Source: Ptychodera flava (taxonomy: Eukaryota; Hemichordata; Enteropneusta; Ptychoderidae). Taken from it: a DNA stretch of 64,000 nt. A program made the translations under genes and the position numbers. Under the pieces are notes generated by a model. The model did no database searches, was not told the DNA's origin, and saw only the letters and a list, made by a program, of their open reading frames with translations. Positions 25,301 to 64,000 of this stretch are shown here, piece after piece. The stretch lies in NCBI RefSeq assembly GCF_041260155.1, contig NC_091944.1, positions 27,761,832 to 27,825,831 of the forward strand. Reading direction: 5' to 3'. The first letter of the stretch is position 1. The number at the start of each line of letters is the position of its first letter.

Positions 25301-25892
25301 TGGGAAACTGAAGCTCTTGAATGTCATGGACTGAGCACCTCCTTTTTTTATTTTTTCCAAATATGAACATTCCCAATGTCAGTGTAATAACTCATGGTCA
25401 TCTTATATATTTCATACAAAAAAACCAGTATAACAGAAATTTAAATATTAAGGGAATAAAAAATTTAAGGAACAAAATTGTAATCATAAAATGCCAGTTG
25501 TATAATTTCTATATACACATTTATTTCAACTTTCTATAAAGTTCTGACAAAAATAATTCAAATACAAACTACAGATATATTGACTAACTACGTGTACATA
25601 ACATTGTTAATGGGTGCTACTATATAAGACTGTAAATTTTATGAAAAAAGAGACATGTTTGGAATTCTTACACAAAGCATATATTGAAGCTGATCGGGAC
25701 ACTTTTTATATTTTGTTGGCTTTGCAGAGCTACTACACATGAAATTGATGACTTTTTTTAATACAGGAATTTTGATCGTGAAAATAACTTATTGAGGTGA
25801 AATTGGTTTATGAATCATAAAACCATAGAATATTCAGAAATTCCTTGAAATGATGCTACATACTTGAACTTGGTGCATTGCACATATTTTAA

Positions 25893-26222
25893 AGGGACAT
25901 AGTCGCTCATTTTTGACATTATTTTGGTCATTTTAGTTTCTTTTGAAAAATTATTTGTTTTTCTGCTCACTGAAATTGGCTCAATCTCTGGTTGACAAAG
26001 CTCCGTACATGGACATAATGCATATTACTTCCATTATTTAATTTTTGGTATGTACCAAAAATTATAATAACAGTATTCGCCTGTTATGGCGATGTAAAGG
26101 GTGCGAGTTGAATTGTGACACCTGGTGATTGAGCATATTTCAGTGAGCAGAACAACATTAACAGTCTTTCAAAAGAAACTAAAATGACCAAAATAATGTC
26201 AAAAATTAGTGACTTTGTCCCT
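25893..26222. mobile_element. TTAA-flanked MITE, 330 bp, with about 100-bp terminal inverted repeats
   Basis: The left end AGGGACATAGTCGCTCATTT is mirrored by the right end, which ends TTAGTGACTTTGTCCCT. The inverted match runs about 95-100 bases and includes TTTTGACATTATTTTGGTCA and TTCTGCTCACTGAAAT. TTAA borders both ends (25889-25892 and 26223-26226). No ORF. Confidence 0.75.
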
Positions 26223-29200
26223 TTAAGAACTCAAAACAGGTCTCCGTAATATTTCCATATTGACCTGGACAATAAAATGTAATACGGTTCATTTTACACA
26301 GCTTAAAGAGAACAAAAGGTACAGATCAGGCTGTTCGTCCACTATCCTGCTCTACCCCATTGCACCATGAATTTTAGTACATTCCTATTGTTCACCATGG
26401 TAATGTTGGACCTCTGTACAGGGAAATGAGGGTGAAAGGCTCACAACTCTGATATCTATGCCAGGTCAGATTTGTTTATGGAGAGCAATACTAAAGGTAT
26501 GACGAAAGGGTGTATAGGTAGAGAAAGACACTGACCTAACACACTCAGTTGTTGCCTACCCCTTGCGTGCTATACTGAGTTTAGTTGAACCCTGCTCATA
26601 CGTACCAAACTGAAGTGTGAATCTAAACCATTGTATAATTTAAACAATTTCTTAAACTTATGTACATTATGAGGGATGTTCGCAGTTGAGGATGAAGTTG
26701 TCTTCCTACTCTGCAAGGAAGTTGATGTGCTCATTTGCCTAAGGCAACTAATGATGAACTAAGTATTATGGAAGTCGGTCACGTTATGATTTGGTGGCAG
26801 GGGACAATTACCAATCATAAGATGTTGGCATTTTTTTTCAGGAAGTTATGACATGTGACCACTAAAGTGACAATACTGAGGTGAAAAATTGCACATGATT
26901 GAGCAGTGTTAGGACGTAACACAGGATCAATTATTCTGATTCTGGATAACCATAATGTGTACTGACTCTATACTGACATCGAACAGATCAGCTGATTTCA
27001 TGTTACCTGCACTCTGGCGTAATTACACCAGCAATTCTTCTCCTGTAAAAACACTTCCTATATGGTTGAATAGATTTTCAACAGCTCTAAAATGTATGGG
27101 CGTATTCTTGACAGAATGAATACAACAGTCAGGTTCCATGTCCCTTCATTACTCAATTAAAAACTGACATATACGATGATGGAACATGGTGGGTTTCTCT
27201 TTAAAAACATTGTCTAGTATCCATACGGTACATGTTTGGATCATGTGACATGTGTCACAAAAAAACTTGAGAACAGGGATGGAGAAGCCAATTACAATTA
27301 GCTAACTGAAACATTTCTAGGGGGACCTTTCTCTAACCTGGTAACCCTAACATGGTGGAATTTGACAGCTCCATCTAACACAGTCCACTGTCCTAGTCTT
27401 GTTGAGGCCATGATGCTAATACAAGGAACAAACAATGGCTTGTTGTTTCTGTGTCTCTTTTCAAATACACTGCCTGGGTCATCCAGTTGAGCTTGCCTCA
27501 TCAATGAAACATGCATACTGTACTATCTTTCAGGACAGACATGGACAAAAAGAATTTAAAGCACATAGGGATTTGATACGTATCAGCCTAGACTCGCCGT
27601 AACAAAACTGATCTTTAGTACACTACAACCTGCCATACAATGTGCCTTTGTACTTTGTCGGTAACACACTATTACAACAGGTATGTATCCCACTAACTTC
27701 AACAACTGGCCTTGCCCTTGAACATAACATTTCCGCACTTTTCACTTTGAGCTCATGGTTAAAGTACACTGTACATTACAGACAGAATAACAATAACAAT
27801 ATGCTGAAAGGTTTGCCACTTGAGGGCGCTTCAACCAGATTCCTAAAAAGATAGCTCTAAGTGCATATTGTTCGGTACAGAGGTTTAAACATATATGTGC
27901 TGTGAAAACATCAAGAGGAGTGGTGCTATGGAATAACGTAGATTGCACACAGAGAATTACAACATGCTTAGAATGTGTTCATTCAGTGTTCAACTGGGTT
28001 TCACATGTAATCGCAAATCACCACATCACAGAAAACTTTGTGTGCAACATTCAGCAGTGATGACAAGCCATGTTGAGTGAGTTGTGCTTTTTTGGTTCAA
28101 CTAATAAAATCTGCCTGAGGATGAGGTGTTGGTGGTACACACCCATCTCTAACAGCTACGTCAAACAATACTGATGTGACGTGAAGCTCAATGACACAGT
28201 GCACACTAGCAGAAAAGCAGTAATTTGATGCATTGAGAAAAATTTGCACATTTTTAGAATTGAGTGCTTACAAAGCTACAGAGCATGAAATGTGTATCAG
28301 CACTTTGGAAGGTTCCATAGCATTAACCATTGCCTCTTTCAAAAGTGAATTACAAAACCTCATTCACATGTTAGTGCTTATTGTCTTTGCAGACTGTTCC
28401 ACCTATTTCCTTTCTCAGCCTAGAATACACCATTTCTGAACACTGAGAACGGAAAGGTCGAATGAGAAACAAATCCAGGTGTTCAGATAAAAATATGCAA
28501 ATACATTTACTTTAAATCTGCATATAAAAAGCACACAGAGAGAATTGTAAAATGCTGATATGATTTTGAATCGGAAATTTCCTTTTTTTGCGAAGAGTTG
28601 ACGATAAATGATCACAATACACACACTGGAAAGATAGAGTAAAATCATTATGGACAATAAATATATGGTTTTCTTTCATTGTTGACTGGTTTGAGTGTTT
28701 TGCTATAACCAGAAGTCACTCAGCACATCGCTGGTGAGAACGACAGCTAAATTCTCACGATGTTAAAGGACAATTGGAGCCCAAACTTTGGAAAGATCAC
28801 CTATTCCTTTGTACTGTTAGCTCTACTCTTGGAGTACAGCTATGTAAATTACTGTAAATGATAACGATGGAACGTAAAAATTACGACTAAGAACCAAGAA
28901 ATTGACCACTTACTACACAGTAACAGATGCCCATACTATAACTATGCTCACTATACACTATGTCATAGACTATACAAAAGAGTTTGATTTGGTAAACTGC
29001 AAAAATTAACAATAGAATGCTGCATTGATTTTTATAAATCGAAATTAGTGTTTCCCATTTTTCTGAATTTATTTTAAAAATTTTGATTTCAAATCTACCA
29101 TTGACATTGTAATTCCCCCTATTTTAGTCTGGTTCTGACTACGGTTAAATTATACCTAATACTGTTTCAATCTTTTTGCCCGATTCCCTAATTTTCTTTA

Positions 29201-29572
29201 CTACTGTATATTATATACCTTTGGACCAAAACGGCTCATAGTACCAGAACCCCTTACACACTCCCAGAAGTTGTCTCTCTCAGTTTGAGGCACTGCATCA
29301 CTGGGACATTGGGGTTGAACGGTTTCAAGATCTGGTCACCTGCGGCTGGGTAAATCTGCATTTTGAATTTTCATTCTTTCATCCCTCTATAGCACCTTTC
29401 CTTTCACCGTACTCATTTTACAGGAAACAAGTTTTCTTGTGGTTGCCATTTTTGTCATTAAAATCTTCCAGGTAGCCTAAACTTTCACTACCTCTACTGA
29501 ATCAAAATGATGTATTCTGTTTCACCCATTACAAGAAGATCCCTGGTTGGTTGGTTGGTTGGGTGGGCAGTC

Positions 29573-46994
<17,422 letters not shown>

Positions 46995-47135
46995 TCCAAA
47001 TTATTACTCCCAGGCCACCAACAGACCTTGTGCCATGCTACAGGATCAAAACAGCACAGAGAGTCTATAAACATATACAAAGATTAAGCTTCACAGGTCT
47101 CCTTGGAGTTTTCCCAGCTAGAGAGGCAACCACAT
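46995..47135 (-). other. PI4KB: PI4KB 5' untranslated exon segment
   Basis: A well-formed minus-strand acceptor (CTCTGTATTTCAG) ends at 47136, so the coding exon 1 probably carries about 141 bases of 5'UTR. The upstream first exon was not located. Confidence 0.5.
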
Positions 47136-47241
47136 CTGAAATACAGAGATAGACAAGAAATATCTCGATTAGAAATATCAGTTTACCACTAGTCTCTCCT
47201 GTAAACAAATATCCACATTTGGAACACTATTTTGTCCTTAT

Positions 47242-47568
47242 AGAACGCACCTCGGGGACAGATACACTTTTAAAATTTTTGTCTGATCTACCACTTGTCC
47301 AGGTTGATTTTAAAGCTCTTGGTGTAAGAAAACTTTTCACCAGCTTAGATTTTCAAAAACCGAAAATTTCATTTTTTTTCTCTAAAGAGTTAACACAGGG
47401 ATGACAGGCATTTTGAATTTCAAATATCGGCAAATATTGAGTAATTTGTTTCTCTAGTTCCAAAATTTGCACGGTAGCCCCTAATTTTCATTCTTGGTTT
47501 TGAAAGAAAATGCTTGAAAGTATCCTTGAGGGGAGTTTGAACAAAACACTTCCAAGGTGCATGCTACC
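47242..47568. mobile_element. Copy of the CCTCGGGGACAGATA-family MITE in PI4KB 5' region
   Basis: It begins AACGCACCTCGGGGACAGAT and ends CAAGGTGCATGCTACC followed by TTAA (47569-47572). The left border reads TTAT rather than TTAA. Internal phrases match the 41.25-kb copy in inverse orientation. Confidence 0.65.
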
Positions 47569-47572
47569 TTAA

Positions 47573-51700
<4,128 letters not shown>

Positions 51701-51879
51701 ATAAAAAAGGTGAGTAGTCAGTTCTACATCCCACAGTATTTGCGTCATCTCCGCTGTGGTCGCAAGACAAGGGTTCGACTATCCATGGACTATCCCTGTC
51801 AACGGTTCAGTGCCGCAGTGCACAGTATAAAAGATATACATTATTGAAAGACGCAAATTAATTTCAAAAAACAAACGAA

Positions 51880-52420
51880 AGTAACGAGAGGTATGACTTA
51901 TTTAAAAACGTGAACAAACCGTTGACAGATCTACTGTCCAGGTTTACTGGATTTGGGCATTTGCAAGTGGTTTTCCCCGTCAGTGTCAAAAAATACGCAA
52001 TCCTTCTACCACACCTACGACCAGTGCAACCAGAACACGAACAGTGTCTGATATCGGCCCGTGTGATCCCTGAAAACTTTCCCAAATGTTGCTAATTAGC
52101 TGTGACCGCCCCTCAAAATTGAGCGGATTGGTACTGTGAAGAACTGGAAAAAGCTAAAATTTTACCTTCAGTCCATTTCTTGCACATGCATCCAACCAAA
52201 ACGACTATAACTTGGGGGATTACACACTATCGCACAGTGTGGAAGTTCGCCATGATGGAAACCGTCGACGAAGGAAGTATCGCACTGCACGATAAATCAC
52301 GAGAATCACACACCCACTGAAATACCATGGCGGCGCACTCGTAAATATTAGGTTGCTATTTTCGTAAGGACCCATCGCTGAGCGGCGAGCATGATGACAG
52401 AAAACTGCTACTACATGAAT
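51880..52420. promoter_or_regulatory. Candidate promoter zone between PI4KB and the Schlafen-like gene
   Basis: CG dinucleotides are more frequent than nearby, and the stretch includes CCATGGCGGCGCAC (a YY1-like ATGGCGGC core). It lies between two divergently oriented genes, 4.9 kb from the PI4KB start codon and 2.2 kb from that of the Schlafen-like gene. A shared or single promoter here is a guess from composition and position. Confidence 0.3.
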
Positions 52421-52716
52421 GGCAAGAGATTTTTTTATGTTTAGTTGATCAACACGATCGATGTCAGTAGAAGTAAGGTACGTGAAACTTGTCTGTTACC
52501 AGGCTAGCATCGATTCTTCACCATAGTTACCATCAGTGGGTGGTAACTGTAGTACTAGAAAACAGTTTCGCCTCGGTGGAATTTCATTGATGTACTGTTT
52601 TGTACGACATTGGGGAAAAGGGGGGATGGCACAGGGGCTCAGACTCTGTGTACAACCCTGTGATTTGATATATGAATATTGAAATCATATGGCCATACAT
52701 AGCCCTACGCACAGTC

Positions 52717-52799
52717 CCTTGTTGTTCGATACATAGCGAAGGCCGCTATACCCAGAAAGATTGCGTTCAGTGGCCTTCGTCTTGTATCGGACCACAAGC
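52717..52799. repeat. Imperfect foldback hairpin
   Basis: The arms (about 52717-52745 and 52771-52799) share CGATACATAGCGAAGGCC-like sequence with its inverse, with a few mismatches. The left side is preceded by GCACAGTCCC, resembling the ACAGTC ends of other palindromes in this window. Confidence 0.5.
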
Positions 52800-53395
52800 C
52801 GGTGTTGCAATGTTGGCTACTGTCAGAGGTGGTGTAGCCGCTCTGGGCCATAGCCGACCATAGGGTGTTGGACGTATAAAGATGGTGTACAACGGAGGTA
52901 AAAAAGAGATCTACCTCCTTTGTGTAGCTAACTTCACCATACACGTACAACACCATCACGTAGAGCTGGGCCGTTTGATAAACCGCCTGTATCATGTGGA
53001 GGATTCCTCTGTTCATGAGACCATGCACTCGGATGGACGTAGAACTTGCTTGTACCATGATGGTAAAAAAGAAACCTCCATGCCTTTACCTTCATTAGGC
53101 TCTGCATATTGGTACCGATACTTGGAGAACTTCTCCACCATGGCTCTAGTCTATGGTCATGTTAATGACAAGAGTCTGTAAAGCAGACTCATTCGCAAAG
53201 CTGGCCCTGGAGCTTAGCACTGTCAGAGTATAGTCACCTGTCGCTGTATTTTAAAATCCTGCAGAAGACTGTCACAATCTGTGCTGCATGATATTTCTTC
53301 AAAACTATGCATGTTGTTAAACATTAGTTGCCCCATGGATGTAAGAATCTGATTATGCCTCCAATCTCTATCGTTGCCCCGGAGATAGGCCGGTT

Positions 53396-53520
53396 CCAAC
53401 CCACTTTGCACCAAAAACCACTTTGCGTCAAAACAACCTCATGCCAAAACCTCTTCGGCCCAGCTGGAGTCATGTTGCCCCAAAACCATTTTGTTCCATA
53501 ACAATGCCACTTTGCCCCAA
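53396..53520. repeat. Degenerate short tandem repeat around TTTGCCCCAAAACCA
   Basis: About seven imperfect 14-18-base units of the form CA(C/T)TTTGCCCCAAAACCA. Non-coding minisatellite. Confidence 0.65.
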
Positions 53521-54660
53521 ACTATCACCAACCAGTAAAGCTGAAAATAACCAACCACTACAAACAAAGTTTTCATCACCTATCTACTGTCTATTATCCC
53601 AGGACTAAACTTTTAGTGATAGACCTACCCCCTTGCCCCAAGTTTTTGTACCGTATATGGTAACATTATTTGCTGGCACTAAGCACTGCTTATTAACCAT
53701 CAATGTTAGAATCAGCCATGGATAATTTAGAGCCAGAAACTGTCATACATTTGATCATTAGGATACACGTAGATGCAAGGTAATCTCATCACAAATGTAC
53801 TGGTAGTTTATAAGCCTTGGTTTCAAATTTATCAAAACAATACATTGGCCATAAAAGTAAGGAAAATTCAAAAGTAGCTGATGGAAATTAACTTACTCTT
53901 ACTCTTGTTTCATGGGGAAGTAGATTACAGTGGTTTGCGTTGAACCGTTTGCAATATGGGAACCAGACATACCGTCGAAATAGAGTTTGTTGCCGCCAAC
54001 ACAGTGAGGTATAATTATAGTCTTTGGTAAAATATCAGTCAATCACAAAGAAATTAACTCTGGGGAAGTTGAAACATTGCATAGGAGGAGGTCAGACATT
54101 CAAAACAACACCAGATTCACACAGACAACCCTTGGAAATGATGTGTTCTTAGTGGGATGTGTGTGGATGTATAGTGTTGTTTTGACAGCTCATGACCTCC
54201 TTCCAGACAATATTTCATCTTTCACAGAGATGATTTAAATTGTTCATTATTGACTGATATTACAACCTAGACAATAATTATGCCTGACTGTGTTGGCAAC
54301 TCCTCAATTTAGACAGTACATGTAATCTAGTTCCCATATTGCCAAAGGTTCAATGCAAAGCACAGTAATTCTCACGTTTCTTTTCAGACTCATACCTTCA
54401 GAGCAATACTCTCTTGATGAATAATTGATTGTTTATCCCATTATAAAGTATTTTGTCATGTATATTTTTTCCAACATACAGATTATCAACCATGTGATCA
54501 AATAGTTTGGTTGTGCCTCAAGTATCAGAAGCTACCTTGCCATGTAGTCAACCAGCACTGGTTGTTGTGAAGTAAAAAGAAGCCTTGAAATGATGTGTCA
54601 TCCAAACAGGCATCGTTGAAGAACTAAGACACCCAATCACATCTCTTCAGCACCGTGGCA

Positions 54661-59550
<4,890 letters not shown>

Positions 59551-62500
59551 TGATCCTTAATACAACACGCTGCAAGCCACAACAGTACTTTGACAGTTGC
59601 GAAAATATTCACCTTCTGTGATATACTATAAGTCCTCATTTCTTTGTGTTGGGAAACACAGTTCCACTGTAAGTTACCATGGTGAACAAAGTGGAGGGAT
59701 ACTTTCTCACATTCTAGCACTCTGCGGTGGAGTGATTTTATGGCTCCGTTGTGCAATATTATGCTTGTACCGTTGACTGTGTAAAATGGAGAAGCAACAT
59801 TGAATAACACATCGGCTGAAATATTTTGTCAACCTCAGACATTTTCCCTGCGGTTTAGATTGTGGTTTGAAAAATTACGCAATTCTTTGCAAAGTGTCCC
59901 AATTCTTTGATTATTTCAGATGACATAGTTGGAACACTGATCTAATGTCATGCACTATTATCAGTCGGTGCATCATGTGCTTTTAATGTGAAGAATACTT
60001 AGATTTGACCGCTGCTAGTAGTCACCTGTTTTAATGAAGTACATGCAGTCTGTTCAGTTTTCTCAACAGCTGACGAAACAGTGGGAGGTGGTGGTGGGGG
60101 AGGGGGGATTTCCATAAAAATGCATAATGTTGCTAAAATGTGTTATTTTGTATGGTTTGTAAACAATCGATAGCTTGCTTGAAAAACAGAGGCGGCCCAT
60201 CTTAAAAGGCCCTTGTGGATAATGCTGCAGTTTTAACAACTAAATTTCATGCAATTTTTGAGTCATAATGTACTTCAAACGGGACGTGTGTTATTGTGTC
60301 TCTATAGGCTATGGTATTACAGTTTAGTCTTTTCTGTTGACACCGCTGTGATGCGTGTCGCATCTGAGATATTTCCATGAGTGCGTACAAAGGGAACTTG
60401 TTTTTTTCATAATCTTGGGGCAAAACAAATGCAACTTGCACACAATGTGCCACATTTATCACTGTTGTGTGACGTGCAATAATTATATTTACTAAATGTG
60501 TTTCACTGAGATGCAAAAAAGTGCTTATTGATGTATTAGTGTCTGTATTAGTGTAGGGCTGATTGCAGAAATTTCCTGCAACCCCGCAAATCACAGACGC
60601 CAAGAGGTTAGGGATGGACCGTTTGATATTTGGGGGTGGATGTCTGGAAGATTGATGAGGTAGCATTATTTTTCTTACCTGATCCATTGTACATTTTTCC
60701 ACTCTCCCACCATTTTGGTCAAGCCGCCTCTGGCTGATTGTTTTTCATAGACATTAGCATGGAATTTTTGTTAAATCTCCAAACCCCCCCCCCCCCCAGG
60801 ATATCAAATGGTCCCCCCTTTAGAAACGTGTGTTGTGGTAGTACACTGTGCAATACAGCAAGTGTACCATTTCCATAGTCACATGTATGTATTGTATGCA
60901 CTGCCAAGAAAACTTACTCAAACATTGCTTCATTGCAACTTAGTGCTGTAACTAATATGAAAGCAAGAGCTGTTTTCTGTTTATGTGATTTTCATGTATT
61001 TGCATACCAATGCCGCCAGTGTGAAATTCAAACCAAGAGTGCAAAATAGTTATAAAAGCAATGGTATGTATCTAAATTGCACAGACTAGTATGCTGCATA
61101 ATTATAGTGTACATGTATATGTTCTATGTATGCTGGTATTTTCACAGAGTACGACCAATCACCACATTGTATGTATCTAAATTTTTGGTATGCTTATATA
61201 TAAGTGTAGCGACTGTATGTTTTATGATTACAACGTACATGTATATGGTCTATGTTTGTATGGCATTTATGTCTTGAAATGCTCTATAATACAGATTGTT
61301 GGTATTTTCATAAAACATGACCCATTGCCACATTTAGATAAGGCCCCATATGGAGGGAAACTCTGGGTTTTGTATGTTCAAATATGATGATGTGTCACCG
61401 TACTGTGAGAAAAGAAACTGCCTTTTAACTTGAACTTGAAATTGCATTGAAGGATTTATAATTTGAATTTTCCTGTTCAAGTCAAGCATTGTGAGGCTAT
61501 TGCACACATGAATCATGTGAGGCCTGTTCACTGTGAGACAAATGTGGATAGTGTACATATGAGTGTAATATATACATCTTTCATACATATATTTTGAAGA
61601 TTTCAATTACCATATCAGTTTATGTATTCCCTTACAAACCATTAGAGGCTTTTCTGTTGGCACATGTACTCTTTGAAATTCTGTATTTCTACCATGTAAG
61701 TTTGCAAAGGATGCACACTATTGCTCAAAGTTAGTTTCCACTTGAAACCTTCTGTAGTAAGCTTCAGAGACTATACTTGTGAAACATGGACTCTCATGTC
61801 CCGAAAATGCACTCGGAAACAGTCATGTGGTAAACAACATTTAGATCAAATTTCAGTTTGAAGGGGTCTCTCTGTGGTGTACATTTCTGACGATGAATTA
61901 CAATAAATGTTTGTACTTTTTAATTTTGTAACATTGCTATAGAAATACTCCTATAAAAGATTAAAAAATCCTCTCTGCAGTGTAAATACAGAGTTTTTAT
62001 TTTGGAAGCTGAAGACCCATGTATTTTGTAAGTTTGAAAATTCTGCGAAACAAAATCCTTTCATGCACGCACAGTCACTCCACAAAATGGAGTGACAGTG
62101 ACACACCTAGTGCCAACAAACAATTTTTGAAATTCCGTATATTTGAAAGTTTTATCTGACAAAGTACATTATGGGAGGTCTAAATGTTGATGTGTTCATA
62201 TATTTTTCAAATTTGCAATATGGTGTTTATTTTTGGAAAAAATGTTTCATCACTGTAATATATCTGTGTTCACTGTACTCTGAGTGTGTCCAAGTGAGAA
62301 TAAACATAATCTGTATGAAGAAACTCAAAGATTTGTCATGCACTGTTTTCAACTGAGTGTAAGCCTATGGTTTTGTGACACAAAATACCCACAAGAGGGA
62401 TTTTCACTCAAACAACCCCATGCCTTCAGCAAGGCATAGTCAGTTTATGCTTATTCACATAGGTTCGTTGAGCATTTCTTTTGAATGTTTAGCTTAATAT

Positions 62501-64000
62501 TCTCGTTGCAACAAATGCTTACATGCCTAAGACATTGTGGAACAAAATGATTGTGAAAAACAAAACACTTTTTCAGCTTTACTGTCCATGTATTCTTCTT
62601 CAGACTCTGATTTCAATCTCTGGATAAGGAAATTACTGTGTGTTGAAATAACAGCGTGAATTATGCTTGAAATAAGGAGGAAATTCATGACAAAAAGATT
62701 AGAAATGAGTAGCACACTGCAAATGTGCAAAAAAAACCAAACAATTAACCTTTTCAAAAACAAACAGTCAAAACTGAATGTGCAAAATAAAAGTTAAAAG
62801 ACTTAAATTATTGATACCAATTTCAGAGACTGATTAAAGTTATCAGGTCCTACTGACGTGCATTTTTACGTAAGATGCTTTTACAGCCTTTTGAAATATA
62901 GAGAGTGTTAATCCCACCGTGGGAATCACCACGATAAATATCATGTGGTGTTATGATAGAAACCCTAACAGAGGCCTTTGGTTTTTCCTTACTTCCAAGC
63001 CTTTAGTTTTTGTTTACTTCCACACAACCCTGAAACAGCATAGAATTATGATCACTAACGTTGTTTTATTGTTTTATGAGGGCGCTGTAAAGGGTACATT
63101 GCAGAAAAAAAAATATATTATTTTGATGTCGTGTGGGGGCGCTGTTAAGAACCTTGGATGAACCTCTGAGTCCATCGCAAAAGGATCTGTCCACATTTCA
63201 ATGGACAGGAGGTTATTGTTTTGTTTCTGGAAAATAAAATTGATTTAACTCCTCGAAGGTGAAGAATATTGAAAATATTTAGAGATGCTATGACTTGGCT
63301 GTGTATTCTCTTAATCTCTCTGCATTTGCATGTAGTATCGTTCAATCGAGACTGAAATTAGGAGAGAGTGTGTGGTCTGCACTGAAGAGTGTGGTTTTGT
63401 TTTGGGAGAACATGAGCACAGGGATGTCCTTATCTCCTCAAAGAATCGATGAATTGGAAGCCAAATTTTCTTGTACTCACAAAGCAACATAGTTAAAAAT
63501 GAAATTCCAGAAAACACAACTCTTTTAACAATTTTACTCAGCAAAAGTGAAAAAATACCATAACGACAAATTGGGGCCTGATGTTTATCAATTTCACTTA
63601 CTTTAAATTATTAAATTATCAAATTACTCTTAATAGTTCAAGCCCGAGTCCTTGATTGATATTTCATGTAATCTGTAAAGACTGCAATCTTACAGCTCAT
63701 TTGATACGAAGTCTTTGCTTAGTGGACCTATTGCTTTCTCAGAGAATTTCTCCCTCTAAATGTCTTTATGTTCTTTTAGGGCGATGTTCTGTTTATTTTT
63801 CAAGTTGTATTTTGGATGGAGTGGTGAGGAAAGGGGATGTGTGGAGATTTCCAGACGAAGAATTCGGAAGAAGGGAAAACTATGGGGAGGGGGCCCAGGA
63901 GTTTTCAAATCATAACGGGGAGCGTTACGAATAAGTTATAATTTCCTATTTTAATTGTAGGTGAGAGAATATAATACTTATGTGTGACACACTTTTTGCT
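59551..64000. other. 3'UTR and downstream flank of SLFNL1, no further gene recognised
   Basis: ORFs here are short and not protein-like. It holds a C-run near 60786 and a small hairpin (GTCACTCCA/TGGAGTGAC, 62074-62096) whose left end reads ACAGTC. Several AATAAA hexamers are present on the plus strand. Confidence 0.5.
61902..61907 (+). terminator. Candidate polyadenylation signal for SLFNL1
   Basis: AATAAA followed by T-rich sequence. A second AATAAA lies near 62300. Either would give a 3'UTR of over 2 kb, so the true site is uncertain. Confidence 0.25.

Larger units (their letters stand above)
23204..29572. other. Region between the EHMT-like and PI4KB genes; no gene recognised
   Basis: It holds the 5' flank of the EHMT-like gene and the 3'UTR/flank of PI4KB, both minus. 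There is a minus-strand acceptor-like site at about 23203 and a GTGAGT donor near 23170, with an open 39-base stretch between them that might be an alternative small exon. No ankyrin-like or other protein-like frame was found. Repeats in it are listed separately. Confidence 0.5.

Noticed and set aside
51864..52085. Cys-rich minus-strand ORF (CSCSGCTGRRCGRR)
   Set aside because: Short, no family match, lies in the CpG-richer zone where such ORFs arise by composition.
52705..53181. Overlapping ORFs of about 100 codons on both strands
   Set aside because: They cross a foldback hairpin and smaller inverted repeats. Composition is not protein-like and no splice support was found.

Overview
This is a window of animal nuclear DNA: AT-rich, GT-AG introns of about 0.3-3 kb, and many simple repeats and small transposons. 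It carries four recognisable protein genes. Gene set, intron density and repeat style suggest a marine invertebrate, perhaps a deuterostome (hemichordate, amphioxus or echinoderm). The species cannot be fixed from the sequence.

Layout. (1) 280-3075, minus: the first three coding exons of a monocarboxylate-transporter-like gene (SLC16) that continues past position 1. (2) 3.1-17.3 kb: gene-poor and repeat-rich. It holds microsatellites, a degenerate tandem array, a palindrome-containing cassette with an unknown short ORF, two copies of a dispersed repeat, a 1.27-kb element with a 150-bp tandem core, and a 1.19-kb TIR element. (3) 17299-23147, minus: a complete 7-exon gene for a 392-aa EHMT/G9a-type SET-domain protein with no ankyrin repeats. 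(4) 23.2-29.6 kb: no gene seen, with small TIR elements. (5) 29573-46994, minus: a complete 13-exon phosphatidylinositol 4-kinase beta gene (869 aa) with mobile elements in its introns. (6) 47-54.6 kb: 5' flank of PI4KB, with a somewhat CpG-richer zone near 52 kb that could be a promoter for one or both flanking genes. (7) 54661-59550, plus: a complete 4-exon Schlafen-like 1 gene (670 aa). (8) 59.6-64 kb: its 3' flank, no further gene recognised.

The genes do not form an obvious pathway: plasma-membrane transport, histone H3K9 methylation, Golgi PI4P synthesis and a putative RNA-cleaving or RNA-binding Schlafen. All exon joins were worked out by hand from splice-site motifs and reading-frame phase, without transcripts.

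The most interesting observations are the ankyrin-less EHMT-like enzyme, three Helentron/HINE-like elements sharing one end design, a palindromic mini-element type flanked by 8-bp duplications with a constant one-base offset, and several unrelated TTAA-flanked miniature elements.
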